Shown: positions 1 to 6,680, counted from the first letter of the stretch. The stretch is DNA of 6,750 nt from Chloroflexota bacterium (GCA_002727435.1 PBWZ01000019.1:17528-24277), one strand, 5' to 3'. The notes: generated from the letters alone by a model not told the origin. A program made the numbers and translations.

Positions 1-446
1 TCAACAACATCAATTTCCATTCCAATTATTGCTACCATTCCACCAGGATTTTTATCGCAAGCAATTTGCATCAATCTTCCTCTTTCAGAAACAAGTCTAA
101 TTGTGTCAGAAACAGATAGTGCATTTGAAGCAGAAAGGGAAGTGTATTCACCTAAGCTATGACCAGCAGTAACACTTGGTGTGAAGTCTTTAAATTTATC
201 TTTAAATACTGAAAAACAAGCTAACGATGTAGCAGTTATTGCAGGTTGAGCATTTTCGGTTTTATTTAAAACTTCCTGAGATCCAGAAAAAACGATGTCA
301 GTGAGCTTTCTACCTAATGTTTCATCAACTTCATCAAAAATATCTTTAGCAATTGAAGATTTTTCATAAAGATCAGCACCCATACCAATAACCTGAGAAC
401 CTTGCCCAGGAAAAACTACAGCAGTGTTATTGTTAATATCAATCAT
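1..446 (-). CDS. fabD: Malonyl-CoA:ACP transacylase FabD, N-terminal part (cut by the window edge)
   Basis: FabD moves the malonyl group from CoA to acyl carrier protein and so supplies the extender unit for cytosolic type II fatty-acid synthesis. My translation of the minus strand from the ATG at 444-446 gives 148 codons, open at the left edge; the family is usually about 310 residues, so roughly half is present. Family marks are the N-terminal FPGQGSQ at residues 12-18 (oxyanion-hole Gln15), the nucleophile elbow GHSLGEY at 95-101 with catalytic Ser97, and Arg122 in the SERGRLMQ stretch, the usual malonyl-carboxylate contact. The later catalytic His lies outside the window. The gene follows rpmF by 9 nt, and GAAGG sits 4 nt before the ATG, which supports this start. 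The two genes are probably co-transcribed. Acyltransferase domains of polyketide synthases share these motifs, but the free-standing N-terminus and the rpmF neighbour favour FabD. Confidence 0.95.
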   Translation of the reverse strand, partial: MIDINNNTAVVFPGQGSQVIGMGADLYEKSSIAKDIFDEVDETLGRKLTDIVFSGSQEVLNKTENAQPAITATSLACFSVFKDKFKDFTPSVTAGHSLGEYTSLSASNALSVSDTIRLVSERGRLMQIACDKNPGGMVAIIGMEIDVV

Positions 447-450
447 TTAA

Positions 451-455
451 CCTTC
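451..455 (-). promoter_or_regulatory. Ribosome binding site of fabD
   Basis: The minus strand reads TAAGAAGGTTAAATG across the rpmF stop and the fabD start. GAAGG lies 4 nt before the ATG and immediately after the rpmF stop codon. It is the best Shine-Dalgarno-like site near any start in the window and fixes the fabD start. Confidence 0.6.
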
Positions 456-671
456 TTACTTAGTTATAAAATCAACGACTTTTTTTTCCACAACTGGAGA
501 GTCAACGTAATAGTTATCCTTGTAAATCCCACATTTTGGGCAAGCGTGATGAGGCCTAACAAATGTTGGGCATGCAGGACACTTACTTAATTGAATTCTA
601 GTTTTTCCCATATGAGCCCTTGATCTTCGTGTTCTAGATCTCGAATGCTTTTTTTTAGGTAGTGGTGCCAT
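456..671 (-). CDS. rpmF: 50S ribosomal protein L32, zinc-ribbon form
   Basis: L32 is a small protein of the large ribosomal subunit. The 71-residue product starts MAPLPKKKHSRSRTRRSRAH, the basic N-terminal segment typical of L32 (family start MA-P-KK-S-R-RR-RRAH). It then has a four-cysteine zinc ribbon: Cys31-x2-Cys34 and Cys44-x2-Cys47, with the usual RPHHACPKCG context. Many L32 proteins are about 55-65 residues, so the tail after the last cysteine (residues 48-71) is somewhat long. Because all four cysteines are present, this is the zinc-binding form, not the cysteine-free form that some bacteria use or induce under zinc shortage. The gene heads a minus-strand unit with fabD. No Shine-Dalgarno site is visible before its ATG. 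A sigma70-like promoter lies upstream at 702-729. Confidence 0.97.
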   Translation of the reverse strand: MAPLPKKKHSRSRTRRSRAHMGKTRIQLSKCPACPTFVRPHHACPKCGIYKDNYYVDSPVVEKKVVDFITK

Positions 672-701
672 AAATTTTTAATAATTATTTTTGATAAGTG
701 A

Positions 702-729
702 ATTTTACATGTAATAGAAATAATATCAA
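702..729 (-). promoter_or_regulatory. Probable sigma70-type promoter for rpmF-fabD
   Basis: On the minus strand, TTGATA (positions 724-729) and TAAAAT (702-707) are separated by 16 nt; each box matches the consensus at five of six positions. Transcription would begin near 695 and give a leader of about 24 nt before the rpmF ATG. The region is AT-rich, so chance matches are possible; position and spacing are the main support. Confidence 0.45.
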
Positions 730-757
730 TAAGTTTTGGTGTAATTAATTTAACTTT

Positions 758-786
758 TTGATTGATGTAAGGGAGAAAATTAAAAT
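758..786 (+). promoter_or_regulatory. Probable sigma70-type promoter for ruvCAB
   Basis: TTGATT (758-763) and TAAAAT (781-786) lie 17 nt apart, the optimal spacing. Transcription would begin near 793, leaving a leader of about 15 nt that just includes the AGGA at 794-797 before the TTG start of ruvC. It lies beside the oppositely directed rpmF promoter without overlapping it. I see no convincing LexA-type operator here, so SOS control is not supported by the sequence. Confidence 0.45.
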
Positions 787-807
787 AACTTCTAGGAATT
801 TTTTGTT

Positions 808-1296
808 TTGGAAAGAATAATTGGAATTGATATAGGTTTAAGAAATACCGGGTACGGTATTTTAGATTTTGATCAAAATACAGAAAAAATAGTTGAGGGT
901 GGTGTAATAAAAACGGATTCTAAGGAAAATCTGGATGAAAGACTACTGACAATATTTAACGACCTAGATTATGTTTATAAAAAATATAATCCATCAATTA
1001 CATCAATGGAAGACCTTCACAGTAGATATCGAAATCTTAAAACAGCTATAATAATGGGCCATGCTAGGGGTGTTGCTTGTGCAGTTGCATCGTTAAATAA
1101 TGCTCCAGTTTTTCATTATCAACCAACTCAAATAAAAAATATTGTCACTGGGTCGGGAAGGGCAGATAAAAATCAAGTTATAAAAACCATTTCAAATAGA
1201 TTATCATCACCAAGCATAAAAAATGAGCATGTTGCAGATGCTTTTGCATCAGCTATATGTCATTGGGTAATGTCTAGTTCAATTAAAAAAGTATAA
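808..1296 (+). CDS. ruvC: Crossover junction endodeoxyribonuclease RuvC (Holliday-junction resolvase)
   Basis: RuvC is a dimeric, metal-dependent nuclease that nicks Holliday junctions symmetrically during recombinational repair, working on junctions held by RuvAB. The 162-residue product has normal family length and the RNase H-like fold marks: GIDIGLRNTGYG at residues 6-17 with catalytic Asp8, SMEDL at 66-70 with catalytic Glu68, GHARGVA at 84-90, and HVADAFASAICH at 141-152 with Asp144. The position of the third acidic residue in E. coli RuvC (Asp138) is His141 here; histidine is also known at this place in Thermus RuvC, so activity is expected. The start is TTG: no ATG or GTG fits, the conserved beta-strand begins within four residues, and AGGA lies 10 nt upstream. 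ruvA follows after 9 nt. Confidence 0.96.
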   Translation: MERIIGIDIGLRNTGYGILDFDQNTEKIVEGGVIKTDSKENLDERLLTIFNDLDYVYKKYNPSITSMEDLHSRYRNLKTAIIMGHARGVACAVASLNNAPVFHYQPTQIKNIVTGSGRADKNQVIKTISNRLSSPSIKNEHVADAFASAICHWVMSSSIKKV

Positions 1297-1305
1297 TATA
1301 AAATT

Positions 1306-1926
1306 ATGATAAGTTTTTTAAGTGGTGAAATTCGAAATATTTTTACCGAAAAATCAATTATAGAAATTAACGTAGCCGGAGTAGGATATGAGGTTGTATT
1401 GCCTTCTTTCGTAATGGATGATGTTGTAAATGAAGGTAAAAAAAGTGGTGAAAATATAACCCTTGAAATATATTATCACTCTACAGAAAGGTCTCCCAAG
1501 CCACTTCTTGTTGGCTTTAATAATCAAATTGAGAAAATATTTTTTGAAAAAATTATTCAGGTCGAAGGCGTTGGACCACTTAAAGCAGTTTCAGCATTAA
1601 TTTTTCCAGTTGCAATTGTATCTCAAGCCATTGAAAATGAAGATCTTACAATTCTGAACCAAATGCCAGGTATCGGTGCAAGAGCAGCACAGAAAATGAT
1701 TGCAACACTAAAAGGCAAGCTAATAGATATTATTTCTGAATCTAGATCAGCAAATGTAAAAGAATCTGCGGATTATCTTTTAAGGGATGAAATAATTGAA
1801 ATTTTGGTTGGCTTGGGATTTAAAGAATCAGACGCAATAATAAAAATGAATGATGTAATTTCTAATAATCCTGAAATTAAAGATAACCTTGAAGAAATAA
1901 TTAGAGAAATATTTAAATCAAAATAA
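1306..1926 (+). CDS. ruvA: Holliday junction branch migration protein RuvA (divergent variant)
   Basis: RuvA tetramers bind the four-way junction and load two RuvB rings for branch migration. The 206-residue length fits the family (E. coli 203). Domain I, an OB fold, starts MISFLSGEI and contains NVAGVGYEVVLP at 22-33. Domain II has two helix-hairpin-helix motifs, VEGVGPLKAVSAL at 86-98 and MPGIGARAAQKMI at 120-132. Domain III, the flexible RuvB-binding bundle, covers about 155-206 (EIIEILVGLGF at 162-172). The stretch at 58-66 (HSTERSPKP), where E. coli RuvA has the Glu55-Asp56 acidic pin, lacks an adjacent acidic pair, and the first HhH reads GVGPLKA instead of GVGPKLA. Identity as RuvA is firm from the fold marks and from its place between ruvC and ruvB. 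No Shine-Dalgarno site is visible in the 9-nt gap after ruvC, so translation may be coupled. Confidence 0.95.
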   Translation: MISFLSGEIRNIFTEKSIIEINVAGVGYEVVLPSFVMDDVVNEGKKSGENITLEIYYHSTERSPKPLLVGFNNQIEKIFFEKIIQVEGVGPLKAVSALIFPVAIVSQAIENEDLTILNQMPGIGARAAQKMIATLKGKLIDIISESRSANVKESADYLLRDEIIEILVGLGFKESDAIIKMNDVISNNPEIKDNLEEIIREIFKSK

Positions 1927-1927
1927 A

Positions 1928-2989
1928 ATGCCAATTGAAGAAGTTATCAATAATAATTCTGAAGACAATAGCAATAAAAAAGTCTTAAAAGATTCAGACA
2001 ATAATGAATATATTAATGATTTAAGGCCAAAAATTCTTAAAGAATATGTTGGCCAAACCAAGGTTGTTGACAGCTTAAGAACTGCAATAAAGGCATCCGG
2101 GGCTAGAAATGAAGCTATGGAACATGTTTTGTTTCACGGCCCTCCTGGACTTGGTAAGACAACATTGGCACATGTAATTGCAAAGGAAAAAAAATCAAAT
2201 TTAGTTGTAACTTCTGGCCCAAGTCTTGAAAAACCAGCAGATGTTGTTGGTTTATTATCAAATTTATCTGAAGGCGATGTATTGTTTATTGATGAGATAC
2301 ACAGAATTTCTAAGGGTGTTGAAGAATACTTTTATTCTGCAATGGAAGACTTTAAAGTAGATTTCATTACTGGTTCTGGCACATTTGCAAAAACACTTAC
2401 ATTTCCAATTAATAAATTTACATTGGTTGGTGCAACTACTAGGGTAGGAATGCTCTCTTCGCCCCTAAGAGATAGGTTTGGTCTTACATATCACCTTGAT
2501 TTCTATAATTTAGAAGAACTCTCTGCAATAATTAAAAGATCTTCAAATATTTTAAACGTAAAAATTAATGATTTAGCTACTAACCAAATAGCAATGAGAT
2601 CAAGAGGAACTCCTAGAATTGCTAATAGGCTTTTAAGGAGAGTAAGGGACTATCATCAAGTAAACTCAAAGGCGGACAATATTGATGATGTAGTAGCTTC
2701 AAAAGCAATGGAATTAGAGGGAGTTGACCAAAATGGTCTTGATAGATTAGATAGGCAATATTTATTAACTCTAGCCAAAAATTATAATGGTGGTCCTGCC
2801 GGAATTGAGGCTCTGGCAGCAACTTTAAATGAAGAATCACAAACATTAATGGATGTAGTAGAGCCATATTTATTGAAAATAGGATTCATAATAAGAACAC
2901 CTTCTGGAAGAAAAGTAACAATAGATGGATTAAAATATGCTGGGATTCAGGTCAGAAAATCTGAGGACAATCAAAAAAGAATGTTTTAG
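1928..2989 (+). CDS. ruvB: Holliday junction branch migration ATPase RuvB
   Basis: RuvB is the AAA+ motor that forms hexameric rings on DNA flanking a RuvA-bound junction and drives branch migration by ATP hydrolysis. The 353-residue product has LRPKILKEYVGQ at 32-43, Walker A GPPGLGKT at 71-78, Walker B LFIDEIH at 119-125, sensor 1 GATTR at 168-172, the SPLRDRFG box at 178-185 with arginine-finger Arg181, and sensor 2 GTPRIANRLLRR at 227-238. The C-terminal winged helix includes GGPAGIEALAATLNEE (288-303) and RTPSGRKVT (323-331). The first 31 residues are rich in Asn, Asp and Ser and slightly longer than usual (E. coli RuvB has 336 residues); this tail looks disordered. The ATG lies 1 nt after the ruvA stop, so translation is probably coupled. 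The TAG stop overlaps the stop of the facing ABC gene. Confidence 0.98.
   Translation: MPIEEVINNNSEDNSNKKVLKDSDNNEYINDLRPKILKEYVGQTKVVDSLRTAIKASGARNEAMEHVLFHGPPGLGKTTLAHVIAKEKKSNLVVTSGPSLEKPADVVGLLSNLSEGDVLFIDEIHRISKGVEEYFYSAMEDFKVDFITGSGTFAKTLTFPINKFTLVGATTRVGMLSSPLRDRFGLTYHLDFYNLEELSAIIKRSSNILNVKINDLATNQIAMRSRGTPRIANRLLRRVRDYHQVNSKADNIDDVVASKAMELEGVDQNGLDRLDRQYLLTLAKNYNGGPAGIEALAATLNEESQTLMDVVEPYLLKIGFIIRTPSGRKVTIDGLKYAGIQVRKSEDNQKRMF
2986..2989. other. Overlapping stop codons of convergent genes
   Basis: ruvB ends with TAG at 2987-2989 on the plus strand. The facing ABC gene ends with TAA read from 2988-2986 on the minus strand. The two coding regions share 4 bp, so no intergenic terminator can exist between them. 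Confidence 0.9.
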
Positions 2990-4794
2990 CTTAAATCATC
3001 AAATGATGATTCATTATTGCTCCAAAGTTTCCAATACAAGTTTTTATTAGATAATAATTTTTCATGGTTCCCAATTTCAACTATCTCACCTTTATTTAAA
3101 ACTATTATTTTATCTGCATTTTTTATAGTTGATAGTCTATGAGCAATTATTATTCCTGTTCTATTTTCTAATACTCTATCAAGAGCATTTTGAATTTGCC
3201 TTTCAGTATAGCTATCAATATATGAAGTAGCTTCATCTAATATAAATATCTTTGAGTCTAAAAGTAATGCTCTAGCAAAACTTAATAATTGCCTTTGACC
3301 AACTGAAATATTTGCTCCTGATTCTTCGAGTATAGTGTCATAACCATTAGGTAATGTCATTACAAATTCATGGGACCCAACAATTTTAGAAGCCTCAATT
3401 ACCTCTTCTCTTGTTGCATTAGCTTTGTATTTTATATTTTCCTCAACAGTCCCAGAAAAAATAATTGGGTCTTGGAGAACCATACTTATATTGTTACTCA
3501 AGGAACTTTGAGTTACTTGTTGGATATCCTGATTATCAATAAATATATTTCCATTTTTTATCTCGTAAAATCTATGAATTAAGCTCGCAATGCTTGTTTT
3601 TCCAGACCCAGTTGGTCCAACTAATCCTACAGTTTCATTTTCATTAATAACAAAGTTTAATTTCCTTAGTACTGGCTCGTTATAATTATATTCAAAATCA
3701 ACATTCTTAAACTCAATTTTTCCTTTATTTACATTGATATCTTTAGCATCTTCAGCATCTTTTATGTCAATTTCTATATCTAGTAGTTCAAAAATCCTAT
3801 GACCAGATGCCATCGCCCTCTGGAGAGTACTGTAATGCATAGTTAGTGCTCTAATGGGGTCAAAAAATCTTTGAACATAAAGCAAGAAAGCTATCATAAC
3901 CCCAATTTCTACTGACCCGCCTGAAACTAAATATCCTCCCATGACAACAATTAAAGACATTGTCGCTCCAACTAAAAGCTCAACAGGCGGATGTATTCCT
4001 GCACCATACTTTGCTGCACTATTTGTATCATTAAAATTTGTATTTACTTCCCCTTCAAATCTTTTCTGATTAATATCTTCTCTAATCATATTCTGCGTCA
4101 CTCTTACTCCATTTACGTGTTCATTTAAAACTCCGTTTACAACTGATGATGAAGCTCTAGCTTTAAGAAATGCTTTTCGTGCTTTTGGAAGCCAGAAAAT
4201 TCTTAAAGCTAAAAATACAGGCATTATCATAAGGATGCCTAATGCCATAGACCAATTTAATGAAAATATAATTATAGTAATTATTATTAAAGTTAACATA
4301 TCTCCAATTGCGAAAACCCCTGCCTGAAACAATTCTTGGAGTGCTCCAACATCACCAAGAACACGTGACATAATTGAGCCATATTTACTTCTATCAGCAA
4401 CTGACATAGACAATTTTTGCAAATGAACAAACATTTTTGATCTTATGTCAAACAATATATGTTCTCCAATTTCTCTTATTACTCTCTGTTGTACATAATT
4501 TGAAATAAAGTGCATTAAAGCAAAACCAATTAATAAAATAAATAAGTTATTTAAAAGGCTCTCATTATTGTCTGAAATTGCATTATCTATTGTAAATTTA
4601 ACTAAAAGTGGTATTGCTAAAACTGCAATAGTAAAAGTTATTACCGAAATAACTCCTAATAACGCCTTAGTTTTATAAGGCTTAATGAAGCTAAAAAACC
4701 GTTTTGCAACATCACCATCATATGATGAAAGCTGTTCTAGATCTTCTTCAATTGCATTTACAATTTTTTTATTTTTATTTATTGATGTTGTCAT
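2986..4794 (-). CDS. ABC exporter half-transporter, catalytic-site subunit (multidrug/lipid type)
   Basis: This 602-residue membrane ATPase fuses a six-helix exporter domain to an ATPase domain. Hydrophobic segments lie near residues 43-65, 82-104, 158-180, 181-203, 268-290 and 295-312, after a charged 40-residue N-terminus. The nucleotide-binding domain has Tyr369 (A-loop), Walker A GPTGSGKT at 393-400, Q-loop Gln441, Walker B FILDE at 517-521 with catalytic Glu521, and switch His552. Its signature motif is ISVGQ (496-500), not LSGGQ. With a normal Glu and His but an altered signature, it is the partner that should supply Walker A and B to the working ATP site of a heterodimer. Its ATG follows the upstream ABC gene's stop with no gap; a possible weak site, GCAGG, lies about 11 nt upstream. 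The substrate cannot be read from the sequence; drugs, lipids or peptides are typical for this exporter class. The 3' end overlaps ruvB. Confidence 0.93.
   Translation of the reverse strand: MTTSINKNKKIVNAIEEDLEQLSSYDGDVAKRFFSFIKPYKTKALLGVISVITFTIAVLAIPLLVKFTIDNAISDNNESLLNNLFILLIGFALMHFISNYVQQRVIREIGEHILFDIRSKMFVHLQKLSMSVADRSKYGSIMSRVLGDVGALQELFQAGVFAIGDMLTLIIITIIIFSLNWSMALGILMIMPVFLALRIFWLPKARKAFLKARASSSVVNGVLNEHVNGVRVTQNMIREDINQKRFEGEVNTNFNDTNSAAKYGAGIHPPVELLVGATMSLIVVMGGYLVSGGSVEIGVMIAFLLYVQRFFDPIRALTMHYSTLQRAMASGHRIFELLDIEIDIKDAEDAKDINVNKGKIEFKNVDFEYNYNEPVLRKLNFVINENETVGLVGPTGSGKTSIASLIHRFYEIKNGNIFIDNQDIQQVTQSSLSNNISMVLQDPIIFSGTVEENIKYKANATREEVIEASKIVGSHEFVMTLPNGYDTILEESGANISVGQRQLLSFARALLLDSKIFILDEATSYIDSYTERQIQNALDRVLENRTGIIIAHRLSTIKNADKIIVLNKGEIVEIGNHEKLLSNKNLYWKLWSNNESSFDDLS
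2994..3011. repeat. Perfect 8-bp inverted repeat just past the ruvB stop
   Basis: AATCATCA (2994-3001) and TGATGATT (3004-3011) are exact reverse complements separated by AA. In RNA this would fold as about 7 bp with a 4-nt loop. It starts 5 nt after the ruvB stop and lies inside the last codons of the facing ABC gene. The stem is AT-rich and no U-run follows on either strand, so it is not a standard intrinsic terminator. It might slow polymerase or protect the 3' end of the ruv message, or it may be chance. Confidence 0.4.
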
Positions 4795-6600
4795 TTAATG
4801 TTTAACCTGCATCTTTGGATTTTGAAGTTCAAAAATTGTTTTATAAATACCATCTTTATTCACCAAATCTTCATGCTTTCCTCTATCTACTATATTTCCT
4901 TGATCTAAAACTATTATTTCATCTGAGTGAGAAATTGTGCTAACTCTTTGAGAAACAATTAAAGTTGATCTATTTTCTTGAAAACTCACTAACCTTTCTC
5001 TAATTTTTTTATCTGTCCCAGTATCAAGAGCGCTAAAGGAATCATCAAAAATTAAAACATCTGGATTTTTAAATAAATTTCTTGCTATAGCTATCCTTTG
5101 TTTTTGGCCCCCAGATAGAGATACTCCAAATTCTCCAACCATTGTCTCGTATTTTTCTGGAAGAGAGTCAATAAATTCATGAATATCAGCAATTTTAGCC
5201 ACTCTTATGACATCTTCTAGATCACTATCTGGTTTTGAATAAGCAATATTTTCTTTTAAGGTGCTATTGAAAAGAAAGGTATGTTGTGACACTAATCCAA
5301 TCCTTGATCGAAGATTATTTAAATTTAAAGTTTTTAATGGAGTTTCATTAATTAATATTTGTCCATCTAGGACATCATAAAATCTAGGGATTAGATTTGC
5401 TATTGTTGATTTACCTGACCCAGGTGGGCCAATGATTCCGATAATTTTTCCTGGCTTTAAATCTAGATTTATTTTATTTACGTCATTTTTTTTAGATTTT
5501 AAATAATATTTAAATCCTACATTCTCAAATTTTAAACTTTCAATTTTATTAATTGAATTTGAATTTTTTATTGTGGCAATTCTTGGTTTTGAATCAAGAA
5601 TTTCAAATAATCTCAACCCGCAGGTTATTGCTCTAGCGTAAGAATTGACCATAAGTCCAACAATTCTTACAGGTCTTTGTAACATCCCAAGATAAACTAA
5701 GCACTGTGTTAATTCACCAATAGTCAGTTCTCCGTCAATTATTTTGTGCCCACCAACCCATATTATAAAAGCCCATACTAGCAAAAAAAAGAATCCAACA
5801 AGACTTGTTCCGGTGGCATCAACCTTTACGCTGTTCATAGTGTCATTTGTAACTTGTCTGTGAGATGATCTAAATTTTTTTACCTCATAATCTTCTCCTC
5901 CGAAAGCTCTAACAACTTTTACACCAATTAAATTCTCCTGAAGATTTGTATTAAGGATTGAAAATTCTTTTTGAATTCTATTCCAAATTTTTCTTAACCT
6001 AAGCCTGCTTATAGTTGCTATCAAAGCCACTGGTATTATAAATCCGAATGCAATTAAACCTATCTGAAGATCTGTTCTTAGCAATAAGTAAGAACCAAAA
6101 AAAATTAAAGTCATTATTTCAAAAGTCCTCAACAATCCTGTTGTGACAAACATCTTTACGCCTTCAATGTCCAATATTCCTCGAGACATCAAATTTCCAG
6201 TATGTATTCTGTCATGATACTTATAAGTTTGGGACTGGAGTTTTTTGTGAAATAAATTTCTTAAATCAGCTGAGATGCCATTTGCAATTTTTTCTCCGTT
6301 GTATTGAAGTAAAAAAGCAAAAATTCCTCTTAAAACACTTACAAATATAATTAGAGAAGCAAGTATCCATAGAATACTAAAATCAGTAGAGTTAGAACTA
6401 ATTTTTTCATATGCTCTATCAACTGAGGTTCCTAATAAGTAAGGTATCCATAGTTGAGAACCAACTAATCCACCTACTCCTAAAAAGCCAAATGTAATGA
6501 GTTTTTTGTATTTAAAACACATTTTAAAAATTCTGATAAGAACAGTAAGTTCGCCAATATGACTTTTTAAATGTAAAGGAGATTTAAATTTTATATTCAC
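4795..6600 (-). CDS. ABC exporter half-transporter, degenerate-site subunit (multidrug/lipid type)
   Basis: This 601-residue half-transporter is the probable partner of the gene that follows it. Membrane segments lie near 34-58, 74-99, 155-174, 177-197, 265-283 and about 295-315. The ATPase domain has Walker A GPPGSGKS at 391-398, Q-loop Gln439, a perfect LSGGQ at 495-499 and D-loop SALD at 523-526. Two catalytic positions are changed: the residue after the Walker B aspartate is Asp520 instead of Glu, and the switch-loop histidine is Gln551. Its own Walker A/B site should therefore hydrolyse ATP poorly while its LSGGQ completes the partner's good site, as in the TM287/288 and BmrCD type. The start is GTG at 6600: an in-frame TAA lies five codons upstream, and the next in-frame ATG (residue 27) would cut conserved N-terminal sequence. 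No Shine-Dalgarno site precedes it. Confidence 0.92.
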   Translation of the reverse strand: MNIKFKSPLHLKSHIGELTVLIRIFKMCFKYKKLITFGFLGVGGLVGSQLWIPYLLGTSVDRAYEKISSNSTDFSILWILASLIIFVSVLRGIFAFLLQYNGEKIANGISADLRNLFHKKLQSQTYKYHDRIHTGNLMSRGILDIEGVKMFVTTGLLRTFEIMTLIFFGSYLLLRTDLQIGLIAFGFIIPVALIATISRLRLRKIWNRIQKEFSILNTNLQENLIGVKVVRAFGGEDYEVKKFRSSHRQVTNDTMNSVKVDATGTSLVGFFFLLVWAFIIWVGGHKIIDGELTIGELTQCLVYLGMLQRPVRIVGLMVNSYARAITCGLRLFEILDSKPRIATIKNSNSINKIESLKFENVGFKYYLKSKKNDVNKINLDLKPGKIIGIIGPPGSGKSTIANLIPRFYDVLDGQILINETPLKTLNLNNLRSRIGLVSQHTFLFNSTLKENIAYSKPDSDLEDVIRVAKIADIHEFIDSLPEKYETMVGEFGVSLSGGQKQRIAIARNLFKNPDVLIFDDSFSALDTGTDKKIRERLVSFQENRSTLIVSQRVSTISHSDEIIVLDQGNIVDRGKHEDLVNKDGIYKTIFELQNPKMQVKH

Positions 6601-6680
6601 TATAAATAAGTTAAATTAATAATTATGAACATTCTATTTAAACCCAAAGTAATAAAACAATAATTTATCATTCAAATTTT
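6601..6680. other. Divergent spacer, probably holding promoters for both flanking genes
   Basis: This 80-nt, nearly pure AT stretch separates the minus-strand ABC operon from a plus-strand gene, so both promoters should lie in it or overlap the coding ends. On the minus strand, TTGTTT (6655-6660) and TAGAAT (6631-6636) are 18 nt apart and would give a leader of about 25 nt before the GTG; the -35 match is poor. I could not choose a plus-strand promoter with any confidence. No strong inverted repeat that would suggest an operator was seen. Confidence 0.35.

Noticed and set aside
402..590. A 62-codon plus-strand open frame opposite rpmF and the start of fabD
   Set aside because: It is antisense to two well-supported genes, its product matches no family I know, and it has no start signal.
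672..807. A riboswitch, small RNA or LexA operator between rpmF and ruvC
   Set aside because: The spacer is 136 nt, AT-rich and mostly accounted for by two promoters. No conserved riboswitch core, strong stem or LexA-type palindrome was visible.
2622..2867. An 81-codon minus-strand open frame inside ruvB
   Set aside because: It lies wholly opposite conserved ruvB sequence, and its Leu/Pro/His-rich product looks like a reverse reading of the real gene.
2994..3011. Inverted repeat as an intrinsic terminator of ruvB
   Set aside because: The stem is short and AT-rich and no T-run follows on either strand, so it is listed only as a repeat.
3370..3582. A 70-codon plus-strand open frame inside the ABC gene
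   Set aside because: It runs antisense across the ABC ATPase domain, between the Walker A and signature motifs, and shows no independent coding signs.
4795..6600. Pseudogene status for the ABC subunit with Asp520 and Gln551
   Set aside because: The frame is intact over 601 residues, the other motifs are perfect, and these exact substitutions are typical of the degenerate half of heterodimeric exporters.
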